A stretch of DNA of 64,000 nt, taken from Citrus sinensis (taxonomy: Eukaryota; Streptophyta; Magnoliopsida; Sapindales; Rutaceae). The notes under the pieces are model-generated. The model had not been told where the DNA came from. It was given only the letters and a program-made list of their open reading frames with translations, and made no database searches. Both the position numbers and the translations under genes were made by a program. Where the stretch lies: the NCBI RefSeq assembly GCF_022201045.2, contig NC_068558.1, forward strand, positions 51,997,501-52,061,500, given 5' to 3'. Position 1 is the stretch's first letter, and every line of letters begins with the position of its first letter. Shown piece by piece: positions 52,121-64,000 of this stretch.

Positions 52121-55100
52121 CCGAAGTTTTTGGTTTTTCCGGCGATTGGTTTTAGATTGTCTTATCTCTCACACAGAGCGGCGGGATAGCGGAGTTGAGG
52201 AAGTACACGTCCGTCGTAGCATCGTTTATTTATTTATTTATTTCTCGATGAGTTGTGAGTGACATCTCTAACCCGACTAATTTATAAATGTGTATTTAGA
52301 TATTAAAAGGGTACATTTAGATTCTCCAATAAAATAAACATAAAATTAGCTTTTTTTTCATCAGCAAATCGAACAAGGGGCTGCAAAAATGGTGTGAATG
52401 GAGAATGTCCAGCATTCACAAGCATGTTCGGAAATCTATCTCCGTCAATTTACACAATGTTAAAATAGCATCAAAACGGGTCATGTCATCAAAAAATAAA
52501 AATCCAATCCTGGAGCCCCACCCTATTCAGATTTGGGTCCTGGACATGCCCCGACCTGACTGATTAAATGTCTCCGTCTTTTGGCCCCAATCCAACTCGA
52601 TGGGTCGCTGGAATTCTGCCATTCCAGAAACAGATGGAAAAAAATTATCCGGTCTGAGGAATTCTCTATACGTTTGTTATCTCTAGTTCTTTCGACAAAA
52701 GTTTTCTTCATTGGCAAAAGAAAAAATAAATAAATCATTAAATAAAACCATTTCCCTAAGCTGCAAATAATATGCAAGTCAGAAACCATGTGTTAAGGAC
52801 AAAACTACCTTACAGATTCTGTATGTAACAGCTTAATGGAAATTAGTCTTGTATCAGCTAAATTCCAACAATTTTTCCTCTCTCCTGCAACGCGTGGATG
52901 CTCCTCATTTGCTGCGTTACATACAGAGTCTGTAACGTAGCAAGGTCCTGTGTTTAATGTTTATGTACTGTTTAATTTACACCAACCAATTAAACTCATT
53001 ATCAAAAGAGTTAATATCGGATTACCCCTCCTGAAATAGTTATCTTCAAATCACCCCTTTATTTTAGAAAACCTCAATTTACTCTTCTTTTTATTAAGAA
53101 GACAAAAAAAAAGTTTCATCATCCATCCCATTTTACCTTATTTTTTGAACAAATATTAGTGTAACTTGAGATTTTTTAAAAACAAAGAGTAATTTGAAAA
53201 TAATGAAGAGAGTATTCTGAAATTTATCTTTATTAAAATCTGAAAGTACTAGTTTTACTCTATACGCCATCTAAATATCAAATATACCCTTATGAAAATC
53301 AATTCTTAATTTTTCACTAAATAAATTGATTAAAACTTTTTGCAATCTCACCTGTATTCATTTCATATTTAGCGAATTCTATCAGCCAAATTATCGAAGA
53401 AGAGATACGGAGAGAATTCTCAATGAAGGCCAATTAAAATTCTCATGATCTTAGCGAAGGGTAATTATAAATTCCTGTATTAAAACGCAGAATGAAACAA
53501 ATTTAAATAAATAATAATAAAATTTGGATTGCAATTCGTCCAAGAATCTAGATTTTTTCCCCGCATAATAACCCAAGAAAAAATCTATAATTAAAATTGG
53601 ATGGATTGAAGATGTTTGTAAGGAGTAAAATTATTATATTTAACCCTATCATCTTGTCCCTAGTGCTAAATCATTATGTGGACATTTTAGTAATAAATTT
53701 TTTTTATTAAAAAATAATGTTTATGGTATTTTAATGAGTGCAACTAATCTTATTTCGAGATCAAATAGGATATTTATTTAGATTTTTACTTTTTCTCCCT
53801 TATGTCGATTAAGTTAACAAAATATCTTAACAATATAAGGGTGAACTAATGTCTTTAAATTATAACGGTGGAGTAACAAATGTCGATTTACTATAGAATG
53901 TCGGTCAAGTTTAACCATTTTCTTTAAAAATAAAGAAAATCAACCAAAACATAAGAGAATTCTTGCTCTATCAAAGCGACTTCTAAATATTCAAAATTAA
54001 TATTATTGGTAAAATTGAAATATTTATTTACATGTTTTGAAATTCTAACTAAACAACTCAAGAGAGGTGAACTGCGGTTTTAAAAATTTCTCCAATAATA
54101 AGAACTATAATCCACAATACCAGCTACCATAATCCAATAATAACAAGTACAACAAGTAAATTAAAGAGACAAGGGTTGAGAAAACAAATACTATAATTTT
54201 TACGTGGTTCGACAAAATCCGTTACGTCCATGTCTCGAACAATCCAATGTTGAGGATTTCACTAACACCAAGCCTTATATTTAAGGCTCCAAAAACAAGT
54301 ATAATTAACTTCAAATATATTAATAAATCTTTTCAAATTCGAGGTGTACATCCCACACCTCTTTGCCCAAGTGTTATCCACACTTACAATCACTCAATCG
54401 AAATATTAAGATGAATTTTGCAAAGAACACACTTCTCACAAGAGAGCCGTAGGCAGCTGATCTAGGCTCTTGCCAATGGTTAGGGCATCGGCCATTTACC
54501 TTTGCAATACTTTCAGGGCCTACGCCACATTAGGAAAGCGGTGAATCAATCTTATCAAACCGACAAATTGGTTTCCCGTATAATTATCATTGAAGGATTT
54601 CAAACAAACCTATACGCGGCTTAAGGCAAACCAATTCGCTGATTGCTCTCTGAACAATTTATTTATAACAAACCGGTTCGCCAATTTCCTAAATCGGTCT
54701 ATCGCTTACATTCATGCCAACTTTGAGAGTTTTATATTTTGGTCCACGTTCTTATTCATTTTGATAAAACATTTAACTCCTATTTTTCTTCAAGTATAGA
54801 AAACATATTTCATGGGACCGAATGTAAATTTGAATGCCATGACTAGGTTTTGAGCTATTAAGTACTTGAACATGCATAAATCCGACAAATTAGCTTTACA
54901 AAGATTATGAAGATAAAACATTACCTAAATTAGTCTTCTTCACATTTAAATCTTTACTTAACTAACGTGTCCTTCACTGTTTTAAGCTTGATCTCACACT
55001 AATAATTTTTCACCTCTGAAAACTAATGAGATTCAAAGTATTTTCTTTTCCTATATTAGCTTTACTCTATTGTTTGTTATCATCTTGGATATTAAATAAA

Positions 55101-55877
55101 TATTATGTAACCAAAAAAAAAATGAAACATTTAACTACAAATAAGGTGAAAATAAATTCACATTCACATAAATTATGATAAGCAGAAAATACATAATATT
55201 AAATTAATAAGAAAACGTATTGATTTGAATATACGTCATCAATGCTCAAATGTAATGTTATTTTATTTTAACGGTAAAACTGAATCAACAGACTCAGAAA
55301 GAATGAAATAATATGGACTTATGTGTTAGCGCTTTTCTGATTTTCAACAAAACGATAGAGAAGTTAAGAAACAACCCATAATCACACCTGAACTGGAAAG
55401 AAGGAAAAAAAGGAAAGAGGGAAAAAAAAATGATAGGGCATACTGGGGCAACAAGGATACAAGCAGTTTGATTGCTTCTTTTAATTTTCTCAAACTAGGA
55501 TACGTAAAGAAGTGAGCAAAGTCTTTGATTTTATAATTGATTGCTTCAAAATGCTTCGAACAGGGAAAATTAACATGAAGATCATCACGTCATTACAAAA
55601 ATAACACAGATCATCCCATTCAAAGGATGCTGGTTCCTCTTAATCCTCAAAAAAACTCAACCTAAAATAGAAAAAGAAAAGTGTCTGATTGATCTCATTT
55701 TCTCCTTCTCGCTCTCTCTCTCTCTCTCTCCCACCATTCGTGCCTTTACAGATCAAATCCTTGACCATATTATGTGGAATTTCCATTTCCTTCAATTCTC
55801 TCTCTCTCTTTTTCTTTAAATAACAAAATCCGAAAACATAGTGCTTTTTCAATTGGGGTTCAGTACCCATCAGTTTA
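52121..55877. other. spacer between PPR and FLZ genes
   Basis: AT-rich noncoding sequence. The 54.1-54.3 kb part carries words often found in plant retroelement termini (see next entry). A (TC)n run at 55713-55731 lies just downstream of the FLZ gene. No gene is called. Confidence 0.5.
54080..54560. mobile_element. possible old LTR-element fragment
   Basis: Contains ttacgtggttcgac followed by a cgtccatgtctcga stretch, a word pattern I associate with LTR sequences of plant retroelements. No internal coding region is recognisable and the ends are not defined. If real, it is an old broken fragment. Confidence 0.25.
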
Positions 55878-56453
55878 TCAGGCCACAGCAACTGTACCTG
55901 TCCGTACAGTTTTGCTGGGTGTTGAGTTGTTTGATTCTGATTTTCTAGCTGAAGAAGAAGATGACTTCTTCCAGCTCCTCTCTTTGGCTTCATCCATCTC
56001 TATCTGTTCTTGCCTGCACTCCTTGCTACAAAACGGTGTGTTTCCTCTGCAAAAAATTCATCAAAATTTCGTATTTTAGTAATCAGACTGAGCCAATCAA
56101 AACGAATAAACAATTTGTTTAGACTAGAATGAAAATCTTGAATATCATCGATTTATTATATGATTCTATGCAAATTGAGATATATCTCGATTGCAGCAAA
56201 CGTGACGATATTAATTCTTAAAAAAATTAGTATGATTTCATATGAATCGCAAATTCACATCTGGGTATCTTCGATTTCATATGAATCATTATCATTAAAA
56301 ATTGGACTAAATCGAGATGATCGTATTGTATGTAAATTCTAACCTGTACATGAAGATGTCTGAATTATAGCCAAGGGGCTTGCGGCACAGAAAGCAAGAA
56401 TCAAGGAAGTGGGGCTCCTGGTAATCTGCACATCCAGCGTAATAGTAAGACAT
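55878..56453 (-). CDS. FCS-like zinc finger (FLZ, DUF581) protein
   Basis: Two exons, 56344-56453 and 55878-56046, giving 92 residues. The FLZ domain is complete: [26 protein letters not shown] and [15 protein letters not shown]. This provides the four zinc-binding Cys of the C-x2-C and FCS-x2-C pairs, with the intron inside MYR|G as is usual in the family. The C-terminal Ser-rich tail is short. FLZ proteins are plant-specific adaptors that bind SnRK1 kinase subunits and link energy and stress signalling. The frame stays open upstream to an ATG at 56633, but a TATA box at 56580-56586 lies downstream of that ATG, so I place the start at 56453. The length fits small members such as Arabidopsis FLZ17/18. 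Confidence 0.9.
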
Positions 56454-56579
56454 CGTGGATGTGAATACGATTTGGCTCGCGGAAGCGTATTCCGGTTGGT
56501 CTGATGCGCCGTAAGAGCTGCTGATAGAAGAAGACTGAACAGGTTTTAGGGGGAGGTGGGAAGGTGGGTGGGAAGCTGT

Positions 56580-56586
56580 TTTTATA
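56580..56586 (-). promoter_or_regulatory. TATA box of the FLZ gene
   Basis: The minus strand reads tataaaa within ggctataaaaac, 127 bases upstream of the chosen start. Its position argues against the longer upstream reading. Confidence 0.6.
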
Positions 56587-56639
56587 GCCTCGTGGCCTTG
56601 AAATAGAAGTTGACTTGAGAGAATCGAGTGCACTAGCGA

Positions 56640-59600
56640 CTACTCTAATAATGAGATACTCGACCCGGCAAGGGTATTATTTTTCCACGTGACTGAATAT
56701 GATTGGTTACTGGATGATGCAAAAGGTTATGCGACCGATGGCTTATTTAAAACCAGCGGCGATTATCATAAATCCGGGCGGTTCAATCTATTGGTCCACA
56801 GCATTTATGATGCATCGCTTTCATTAAAATGAAGAATTAATAATTTTTCTTGCTTTGGCAACATATATATTATTACTTTTGGCATTTTGGCCCCTCGGTT
56901 AGTCGCCTTGTGTACTTCTTCTTCGTTGTTTTTGGGCACTCGAGATTCTGTTCTCCCCACCTAGACAGTCACTTTAAAGAAAGGAAAATTGTTCAACTTT
57001 TCTTTCCTCTACTGCTAGTGCTAGTATTAGACTAGTAGCTGCAAAATGAGTTCAAAATTCTTCAAACTTGGTTCTTTAAAATAAAAACGTTAAATTGGCA
57101 GAAAAGTGGTAACATGATCCATGAATGCTATAAGTTGAAAATGCTCCAATGTATAATATATTTTATAATGACATAAGAAAATTAACTAATAAATAAATTA
57201 TACTGAAAAAATAATGTTCAAACCACCTAAAAATTTAAATAATTTTTTTTGATGATGCAATATATTAAAATATCAATGTGTTAGAATCATATTTGTGTTA
57301 CAATTTACACATGAGCAATACATTATTCTGGTTAGATTAAATCTTTTGGGAATATGACATATGTGAACTTGAAAGTTAGAATCATATTTGTGTTATAATT
57401 TACACATGAGCAATACATTATTATGGTTAGATTAAATATTTTGGGAATATGACATATGTGAACTTAAAAGTTAACGAACTATAATATATTTTGAAATTAC
57501 TTCAATTAGAAGTAACATCAATCAACTGATAAATAAAGTCTATCAAACAAAATAATTTTACATAAACAATGTTTCTAAAGAAATACCATAGATAAAAGAG
57601 TAGCCATTTTATTAGAATAAAATTATAATTTTAACAACATTATAAACATGTCAGGGGCTTTAACTTTAATGTCCGATAATAATGATGAAAAAAAGTCACA
57701 CTTAACTATCTAAGTTCTTATTATGACTATTAAGTAGTCCTTAAATAAGAATATCTTTGAATGAGGTAAAAGGTATATAAAAGAGTAGCACATGAATGCG
57801 AATTATTGGGGGTGAAAATCAATATATGAATTTAATGAGGGTGTTAGCATGAAAATATGGAAGTATGGGGAAAAGTTAAAATGTCGAAACCTTAGGGACT
57901 GACGTTAAAAGACCGGTAGGCCACTGAATTAATTATTACAAGCGGACCCTTCATGATCTCTCTAGAGTCCAAGGACCACACTTGTCGTTACTTTCTCCAA
58001 CTAGGAGTTGAGTAAGCAGTGGGCCCCGCACGCCCTCAAAAATAAAAAAATAAAAAGTTAAAAGCACCAAACTTGGAGCTGATTAGACGTAGGACCCACG
58101 GACCCCACAATAGCAGACACAGGCCATTCAATGTTGGGACCCACCTGACGCATAATCTTGCTGGCTCTTTTCCCAAGGTCCTTGTCCTCTCTGGCCCACG
58201 CCACATGACCGCATAAACCGGTCGGCTCCTCCAAACGCTACCCGGTGTACGTGCGATTCTCCTCAGTCCGACAGCACAGCAGCTATAATTAATCGCACGT
58301 GCTACGTGTCAATTGATTAAGAATTAAAAAAAATTTAACTGTACTTTGCCATTGTTGACGGTCAAGATTACGAGGTCAGTTTAAATCAACGGTGTCGACT
58401 GTGCCACGATGGTAAACCATGATGTGACCTCAATTATTGAAGGCAATCAATTGCGTTTCTTTCTCCCACGTTGGAGCATGAGCTGATGTCGATTTTTAAA
58501 TGAGTGGCTGAGCTGTGAAACTGTGATCAACAAAGCCAAGCTTACGTGAGCTTGGAGCATGTCAATAGTGCATGAAACGGATGTTTAAAAGGAAAACTGC
58601 GTCCTTAAAATTAATTAACCGCCTCAGAGATTGAGTCACTTTGCTGTGGGTTCATGTTTTTTTTTTGTTATTTTGACTTAATTATTCAATTTACACATGT
58701 GCTGAAAACACAGCCTGAGCAATCGTCAAATTATTAAACTTCAATAAGATTTTATTTCTTTTATTTCCCTTTTACCTTCTTTATATCATAATCTTGAACA
58801 TGTCCGGGTCCCAACAGCAACCTTTTTGTCGAACTTTACCGTTCCAACTAAGAATGGGCAAATTATTCCCAAATCTACAAATTTGCTAAAACCCACTCAT
58901 AAAAATCCGTCTTTTTATAAGTAATTTTGTAAATTGCATGTAGGTTTGATATTTTAAATTTAAATGCATTATGAATCACATGATATTTAATAAAAAAAAA
59001 TTTAAGGATATTTATGTGGGCATCCATCGACCCGCATTTTATTTTTTTAATTATTTAGGTTTTGAATTTTAATCATAAAAGTTACATAAAAAAAATATTA
59101 AACATATGTGCTAAAGTTATTATTCACGACATTGTCTTCCTCATTCTTAAACCTCACCTAGTTCAGTGTAGCCGTATGCGCTAACCCCCCCTCTCCCAAA
59201 AAAACACATAAACACACACGGGGGCACACATTAAGATAGATAAAATAAATTTAATAAGTCGAAATTTTATGATTTTCAAATTTAATATTAATAATATATT
59301 ATTTTAATTTAGTTGATTTTGCTCGTTCAACCTTAATAACTTGAACCTAATGATTGCTTACTAAATGTGGGTTTTTATTCATTTAAAAAAATTGCTAATG
59401 GTAGTTGTCTAATATTTACTCGTTAATATTGTTGACAATACATGTTGAAAAAAAAAAGATGGAGCAATGCATTAATCTTACTGATAATAATTTTGCCTAC
59501 AATCGAAATATTTTGTATTATATTGATATATTTTGTGCATTTGTTTTAATGTTGAAACTTTAATTTTCGTTTATATTGATAAAATCTAAAACTGAGTATT

Positions 59601-60978
59601 TTATGTGGATTTTTAAGCTATTATTATAAATTTATAGTTTGAAGTATATAATTTAAATTTTTATTTATTATTGAAAGTATTTTTTCAATATTTGTGAGCT
59701 TAAATGTGAGAACTCATAAAAAACTCACAGCGGATTGCAGGAGGGTTTGATAATATTTAAAGCTCGCAATGGGTTTAATAATTTAAAATTTTCACTAGTG
59801 CAAATTTGGTAATGACAAACCCGCAGTGGGTGATACATATTGCCATCCTTACGTCTAACCAATAGTCTTTTTTGTTTGTTAAAAAATAATAATAATAAAA
59901 GTAATCTTCTTACTTAGGCATAACAAAAAACTTAGGAATTGCTAGCCAGCGGCAACGTCCTTAGGGCCAATTTGATGAGTTTGTAGTTTTTAAAATATTT
60001 GATGTTAGCCCTTCTATAAATCTAATTAGTTATAAAGAGAATTAGTTAAACGTTTGGTAAAGTTTATTTGTAAAAGTGTTGTGGGTTTTAAAAAAATCGT
60101 ATGTATTTGGTAAATCGTATTGTAAAAATTTTATTTAACGTCATATCCAATTTAGTTATTTATATTATTACAATAGTTTAACAATAAGATTTACTAAACA
60201 TATATGATTACTTTTAAAACTCACAGCACTTTTAAAGATAAATTTTACTAAACTTTTATCTAATTTTTTTCATAATTAATTATTTAAACAACTAACATGA
60301 ATTATTTTAAAATTTATAGTATTATCAAACTGGCCTCTTACTTTAAAAACGTAAACAAGGTAATGTCAAACTGGTGTTGCGAGAGGGAAAAAAACATCTC
60401 AACAACCTTCGTAAAAATTAGCTCAAAACTACAACCTTATGTTATTGTATTTGTTGTATTTCTTTAAACAAGAAAATAAACTTAATAATGGTTTTTTTTA
60501 AAAAAGAAATGCATTCCTTGGAGCCTATCATGGGTAGAAACAAGTTGAATCCAAGATGAGCCACTTCCTTTTCTTAACACACCCAATTCGATAATGAAGT
60601 ACTACTAAAAGAAAATATTAATAACAATGAAATAAAAGTTAACAGTATACAATAAATATAACTTTAAGTAATATATTTCTTATAGGTTTTTCATCTTACC
60701 TTTCAAACTACAGCAGTTTATTAAACACTTTAATATTATAGTTTTTAAATTATAATTATCCAATCTCGATACCTCAATATCAAACATGCCTCAAACATGA
60801 TGGCGCAGGTTCACTCTTGCAGGCCGCAGCAAGCAGCAAGCCTACTAAAGTGTAAAGAATCCGAGACAAAAATTATTAATATTAGATCAATGTACAACAC
60901 AAAAAGCACATACAGAATTTCAGACAAACTTTTGGCTTCATATCACAAACTTAACAGGGAGTAAAATGACTGGTAACA
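56640..60978. other. long spacer
   Basis: No gene recognised. It holds a 95-bp tandem duplication (57280-57469) and a less AT-rich block at about 57890-58560 with a cacgtg G-box core near 58296. A region at about 58850-59840 has ends (aatgggcaa and ttgccatcc) that resemble non-autonomous DNA elements, without a clear target duplication. Confidence 0.5.
57280..57469. repeat. 95-bp tandem duplication, two copies
   Basis: 57280-57374 and 57375-57469 differ at only about four positions, which suggests a recent duplication of spacer DNA. Confidence 0.92.
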
Positions 60979-61329
60979 CTAACACTTCCCAGTGAGAGCA
61001 GAGTTTAGAGCAACATGCACATCAACTCCAATTTGGGCTTCAGCTTTCTCTAAGTTGGTTGAGGCTAAGCTTAGTTTCTGGGTAAACTCAGCGAGTCCCT
61101 TCTAAATTAGGCTTGGGTCAATTTGTTCAAGTGGCACAGCCTCAACAGCAATTATTTCCGCATAAGAGTTTGTGTGGATAAGTGCAAAGCCACTGCTGAT
61201 AAAATATTTTATTACTTCATTTCCTTCATGCACTGATAGGACGCCAGATTTCAACACAGCAATTATAGACGCATGCCCAGGAAGAACACTCATTAGCCCA
61301 GTTGTCGACGGTATTATAATCTTGTCAAT
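60979..61329 (-). pseudogene. broken exon of mitochondrial ATP synthase delta subunit (bacterial epsilon type)
   Basis: An acceptor site (tatag|attgac) opens an exon reading [20 protein letters not shown], then [20 protein letters not shown] and [14 protein letters not shown]. This matches the plant F1 delta-prime subunit, the rotor-stalk protein that seals the gamma-c-ring contact. An in-frame TAG at about 61102-61104 stands where the family has Gln (expected S-x-x-QKGLAEF). After it the frame continues cleanly ([10 protein letters not shown], then [12 protein letters not shown]) to a natural stop. The presequence exon and the start of the beta-sandwich are not seen nearby. A truncated genomic copy with one nonsense change is most likely. 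Confidence 0.85.
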
Positions 61330-62068
61330 CTATAACAAATAATAAGTCGAGTAAGACACGTGGTGATCAAAGCTCCCTCTAGTTCAGACCATGATCATTC
61401 TACAACACCACTCAAATGAAAAGGTTAAGCAGACAAATCAATTGCTATTATTAATACAATCTAGCAGAAAGAGTTGTGCCACTTAAATGCAACAAGAAAC
61501 AAGTAAAGTGAGAAACGCATTAGCACAGTACCTCCATTCCCCCTTACATCCCTACCATCATAACCAGAGACAAAATCTCATATAGAAATGTTCTAATATG
61601 ACATTTCCAAACTACGCCAATCTCTCTGCCCTTTCATATATATATATATATATGTATATAGTCATTGTGTGGGCCCTTTATTTTTTTTAATGCGGATACG
61701 CTCTTAAATCATATGGTTTAAGGGAATTATTTTTTAATGAATTATAAAGTCATGTAGTTTAAAAGAGTAAAAAACTAATTTTCTTAAATTATATAGTTTA
61801 AAAATGTGTTCATATGAAAAGAAAATGAAGGCATCTGCAATTAAGAAGTACTATGTGTGTGTGCAGGTGCGCGCTCTCGCGCGCAATCTTTTTGACTCGT
61901 AAGAACATGGAGTTAATTGGTCTTTTCACACAAGTGAATTTGTTACAGTCTCATCAAATGTCAACAATGGCATACCTACACAATGTAATGTATTATAAAT
62001 GCAGGCTGACAATCTTTCTTGTTACGCATCTATCGGTATGAACAAGTGAGAATTGTAGAAATTAAAAG
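61330..62068. other. spacer with simple repeats
   Basis: An (AT)n run at about 61639-61662 and a short alternating GC palindrome (gcgcgctctcgcgcgc, about 61869-61884). No gene seen. Confidence 0.55.
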
Positions 62069-62254
62069 GTGTGTTTGGGAGTGAAGTGTTGTAACTTTTA
62101 ATCTGCAACTGCTGTGGAGTAAAAGCTATAACTGTGGAGTAGAAGTTGGAAAAAAAAACTTGCTAAGCTATCAAAGCCCAACTACAAGTGTTACCAAATA
62201 CTGTAGTAGCTGGACTTTGAAAGCCCAATTACCTTACCACACTCCCAAACGGAC
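62069..62254. mobile_element. short MITE with GTTTGGGAGTG ends
   Basis: The left end gtgtgtttgggagtg and the right end, inverted, gtccgtttgggagtg form imperfect inverted repeats over about 186 bp. No coding capacity. The termini resemble PIF/Harbinger MITEs. A target duplication is not clear. Confidence 0.5.
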
Positions 62255-64000
62255 TCAAAACCAAGCCCAAGTGAGAGAAAATAGAATCAGTCCTTGAGTT
62301 TTTCAGAACCCAAGCTTACAACAACATTAAAAACCTAATGCCATTACAGCACAGAGCAAAATCAAGTGTTTCCCATATAAAGTCCAGAGGTGTGCCTCAA
62401 TTACTAGGACAAATCTGTGGTACCACTTTTCGTAGTGCAAAGAAAAAAAAACCACTTTTCGCTAGTGGGCTTCTAAAATGGCCGAGCCCTAATTCCTCTG
62501 CTATTTCTGCGTTGCTTTGTATCTGTAAGCCCATTGTTTTTGCAACCTAGGAATGAATTGTTAAAGAGTTGGGCTTTTAACGCCCCTTTATAATTTTTAT
62601 AACACCCCTTTTAAATATTATTCTTTAATTTGTAAAAAGTAAATTCATATTATATTAAAATTCATCATCTTCTAAAAATTTTCACTAAAAAAAAAATAGT
62701 TGTTTTAAATTTTTATTTATAAAATACATATAAATTTATAAATTTTAAATTATTTTTATTACATAATTTTTATTTCCATAGTTCTAAATTTTTATAATTT
62801 TTTAAAAATATTTTTAACTAAAATTTAAAATATAAATAAAATATGAGCATAAAAATTTATTAAAAATAATTTATTTAAATATTTAATGAAAGTTTTATTA
62901 AAAATTAAAATAAATTAATCTGTCTTTAATTATTTAATACTCATTAGTGAACCCTTTCTCTGCCGCTGCCAATTCTGCTTTTCTTTTGTCTGACAAAGAA
63001 TTCCATTTAGGGTTTTTGTTTCATTGTGTTTCATTGTGCTCTCTGCAGGCCATTGTCTAAGACACTGAGATTCAATGCACTGAAAGTCATTCCAGCAGGA
63101 TCTTCTGGTGGTGGGAAGAAGGAGTTGTTTGGCTTACTAATTTGGTGTTGACCTGAGATGTCATAGAATCATATGAGGTGATCATGATATTCAGTCAGAT
63201 CTTTTATTTGATGTTGTTCTTTACCTGTTTATAAAATCCTAGGGGCGCAAGTCTGTAGCACTGGAAAATATTATGTTCTCAAAATTTTGGGATATTTAAT
63301 TATGCCATCTTTTTTCAAGGTTATTTCATTTCAATGTGGTTATTGAGTTATTTTCTATTTTCTTCTGCTAGGAGTTAAAATATCGATGTACCTCTTGTTT
63401 ATTTGAGAAGTAAAAATGGGCACTTCGAGTGATGCAACTGGGCTAGCCCGTTTGGCCTAAGTAATTGCTTTGCAATTAGGGCATCCTTGTGTTTTCAATC
63501 AATGGAATGATATTAGGAACATAACAATTCAGCCATCGCCAAGTTGTCTCAGTAGCTGCTTATTTAATAGTTCAATCCACTTGGTGTATTTTAATTTCTG
63601 CTGCTGCTTTTTGGTTAGTATGAGCGACAAGGGTCAGTTAGTGGTCATATCATGTTAAAAACGATCCTTGTTTGACAATATTAGGAATTGGATCTAAAAT
63701 CACCTTCTTTTTGGAGAGAAAGTAAAATGTTTCTTGATGATTTGTCACTTTTTCCTATTCTCTTCTCGTATGATGAATCACAACTTGGAACTTTTTTTAG
63801 TGTTTTCTCTTGATGTATATTTCTCAACCTAAAGGAGTATGCGTCTGCTGTAGAGCCAAAAGTATACGTGATTCTTTTCTTTTATTTTCCTATTTTGCTC
63901 CTCTCTTTCTGAAGTCAAATACCCAAATGTGTGTTGCTCAATTTTGTCTTGAGCTTCTTCAGATGTAGAGTAAAAGAAAAAAATTAGGATTTTAAAGTAC
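62255..64000. other. unresolved region at the right edge
   Basis: AT-rich core (62580-62940) flanked by less AT-rich stretches. 63050-63177 looks like an exon between an acceptor (ctctgcag) and a donor (gag|gtgatc). One frame in it is open for 34 codons ([20 protein letters not shown] within it) and then stops. It may belong to a non-coding transcript or to the start of a gene beyond the window. I cannot identify it. Confidence 0.3.

Noticed and set aside
56454-56633. 60-residue N-terminal extension of the FLZ protein
   Set aside because: The frame is open, but the probable TATA box lies inside it, downstream of its ATG, so it is unlikely to be transcribed.

Overview
The window is nuclear DNA from a flowering plant, most likely a eudicot. 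The genes are split by GT-AG introns, the spacers are AT-rich and full of TTA/TAA and AT microsatellites and small inverted-repeat elements, and the proteins are plant types (CYP714-like P450, RLCK-VII kinase, FLZ zinc finger, P-class PPR). Three adjacent genes here (CK2 beta, ribosomal protein L37a, eIF4G) are, as I recall, also neighbours in Arabidopsis (At3g60250, At3g60245, At3g60240). Rosid, perhaps Citrus, is my guess; the species cannot be proven from the sequence alone.

Layout, left to right. 1-2.1 kb: spacer with an hAT-like element. 2.2-3.6 kb (+): small CX9C protein like COX23. 4.5-7.3 kb (-): complete five-exon P450 of CYP714 type. 7.7-9.7 kb: two MITE-like elements. 9.8-11 kb (-): decayed tandem copy of the P450. 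11-15 kb: spacer. 15.1-17.6 kb (+): casein kinase 2 beta subunit. 20.3-22.8 kb (+): MORN-repeat membrane protein. 23.5-24.9 kb (-): ribosomal protein L37a. 25.9-30.6 kb (-): a rearranged chimeric gene. 31.9-40.0 kb (-): complete eIF4G. 45.0-47.3 kb (+): RLCK-VII kinase. 49.5-52.1 kb (-): intronless PPR gene. 55.9-56.5 kb (-): FLZ protein. 61.0-61.3 kb (-): broken exon of mitochondrial ATP synthase delta. The rest is spacer.

The main discovery candidate lies at 26.2-30.6 kb. The first exon of the uridylyltransferase URT1, and the start of its second exon, run in frame into the MIF4G domain copied from the neighbouring eIF4G gene. A 1266-bp tandem duplication and a 906-bp tandem duplication then give three MIF4G copies in all. 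The exons stay open and the splice phases match, so a protein of about 1337 residues could be made: URT1 disordered N-terminus with three MIF4G domains, but without the URT1 catalytic domain, the eIF4E-binding motif or the MA3 domain. A duplicated piece of the eIF4G 3' flank closes the locus. This order is best explained by tandem duplication of an eIF4G-URT1 gene pair followed by deletion and internal duplication.

Exon boundaries below were placed by eye from GT/AG sites, phase and family knowledge. No alignment or transcript data were used. Family assignments come from memory of conserved motifs.
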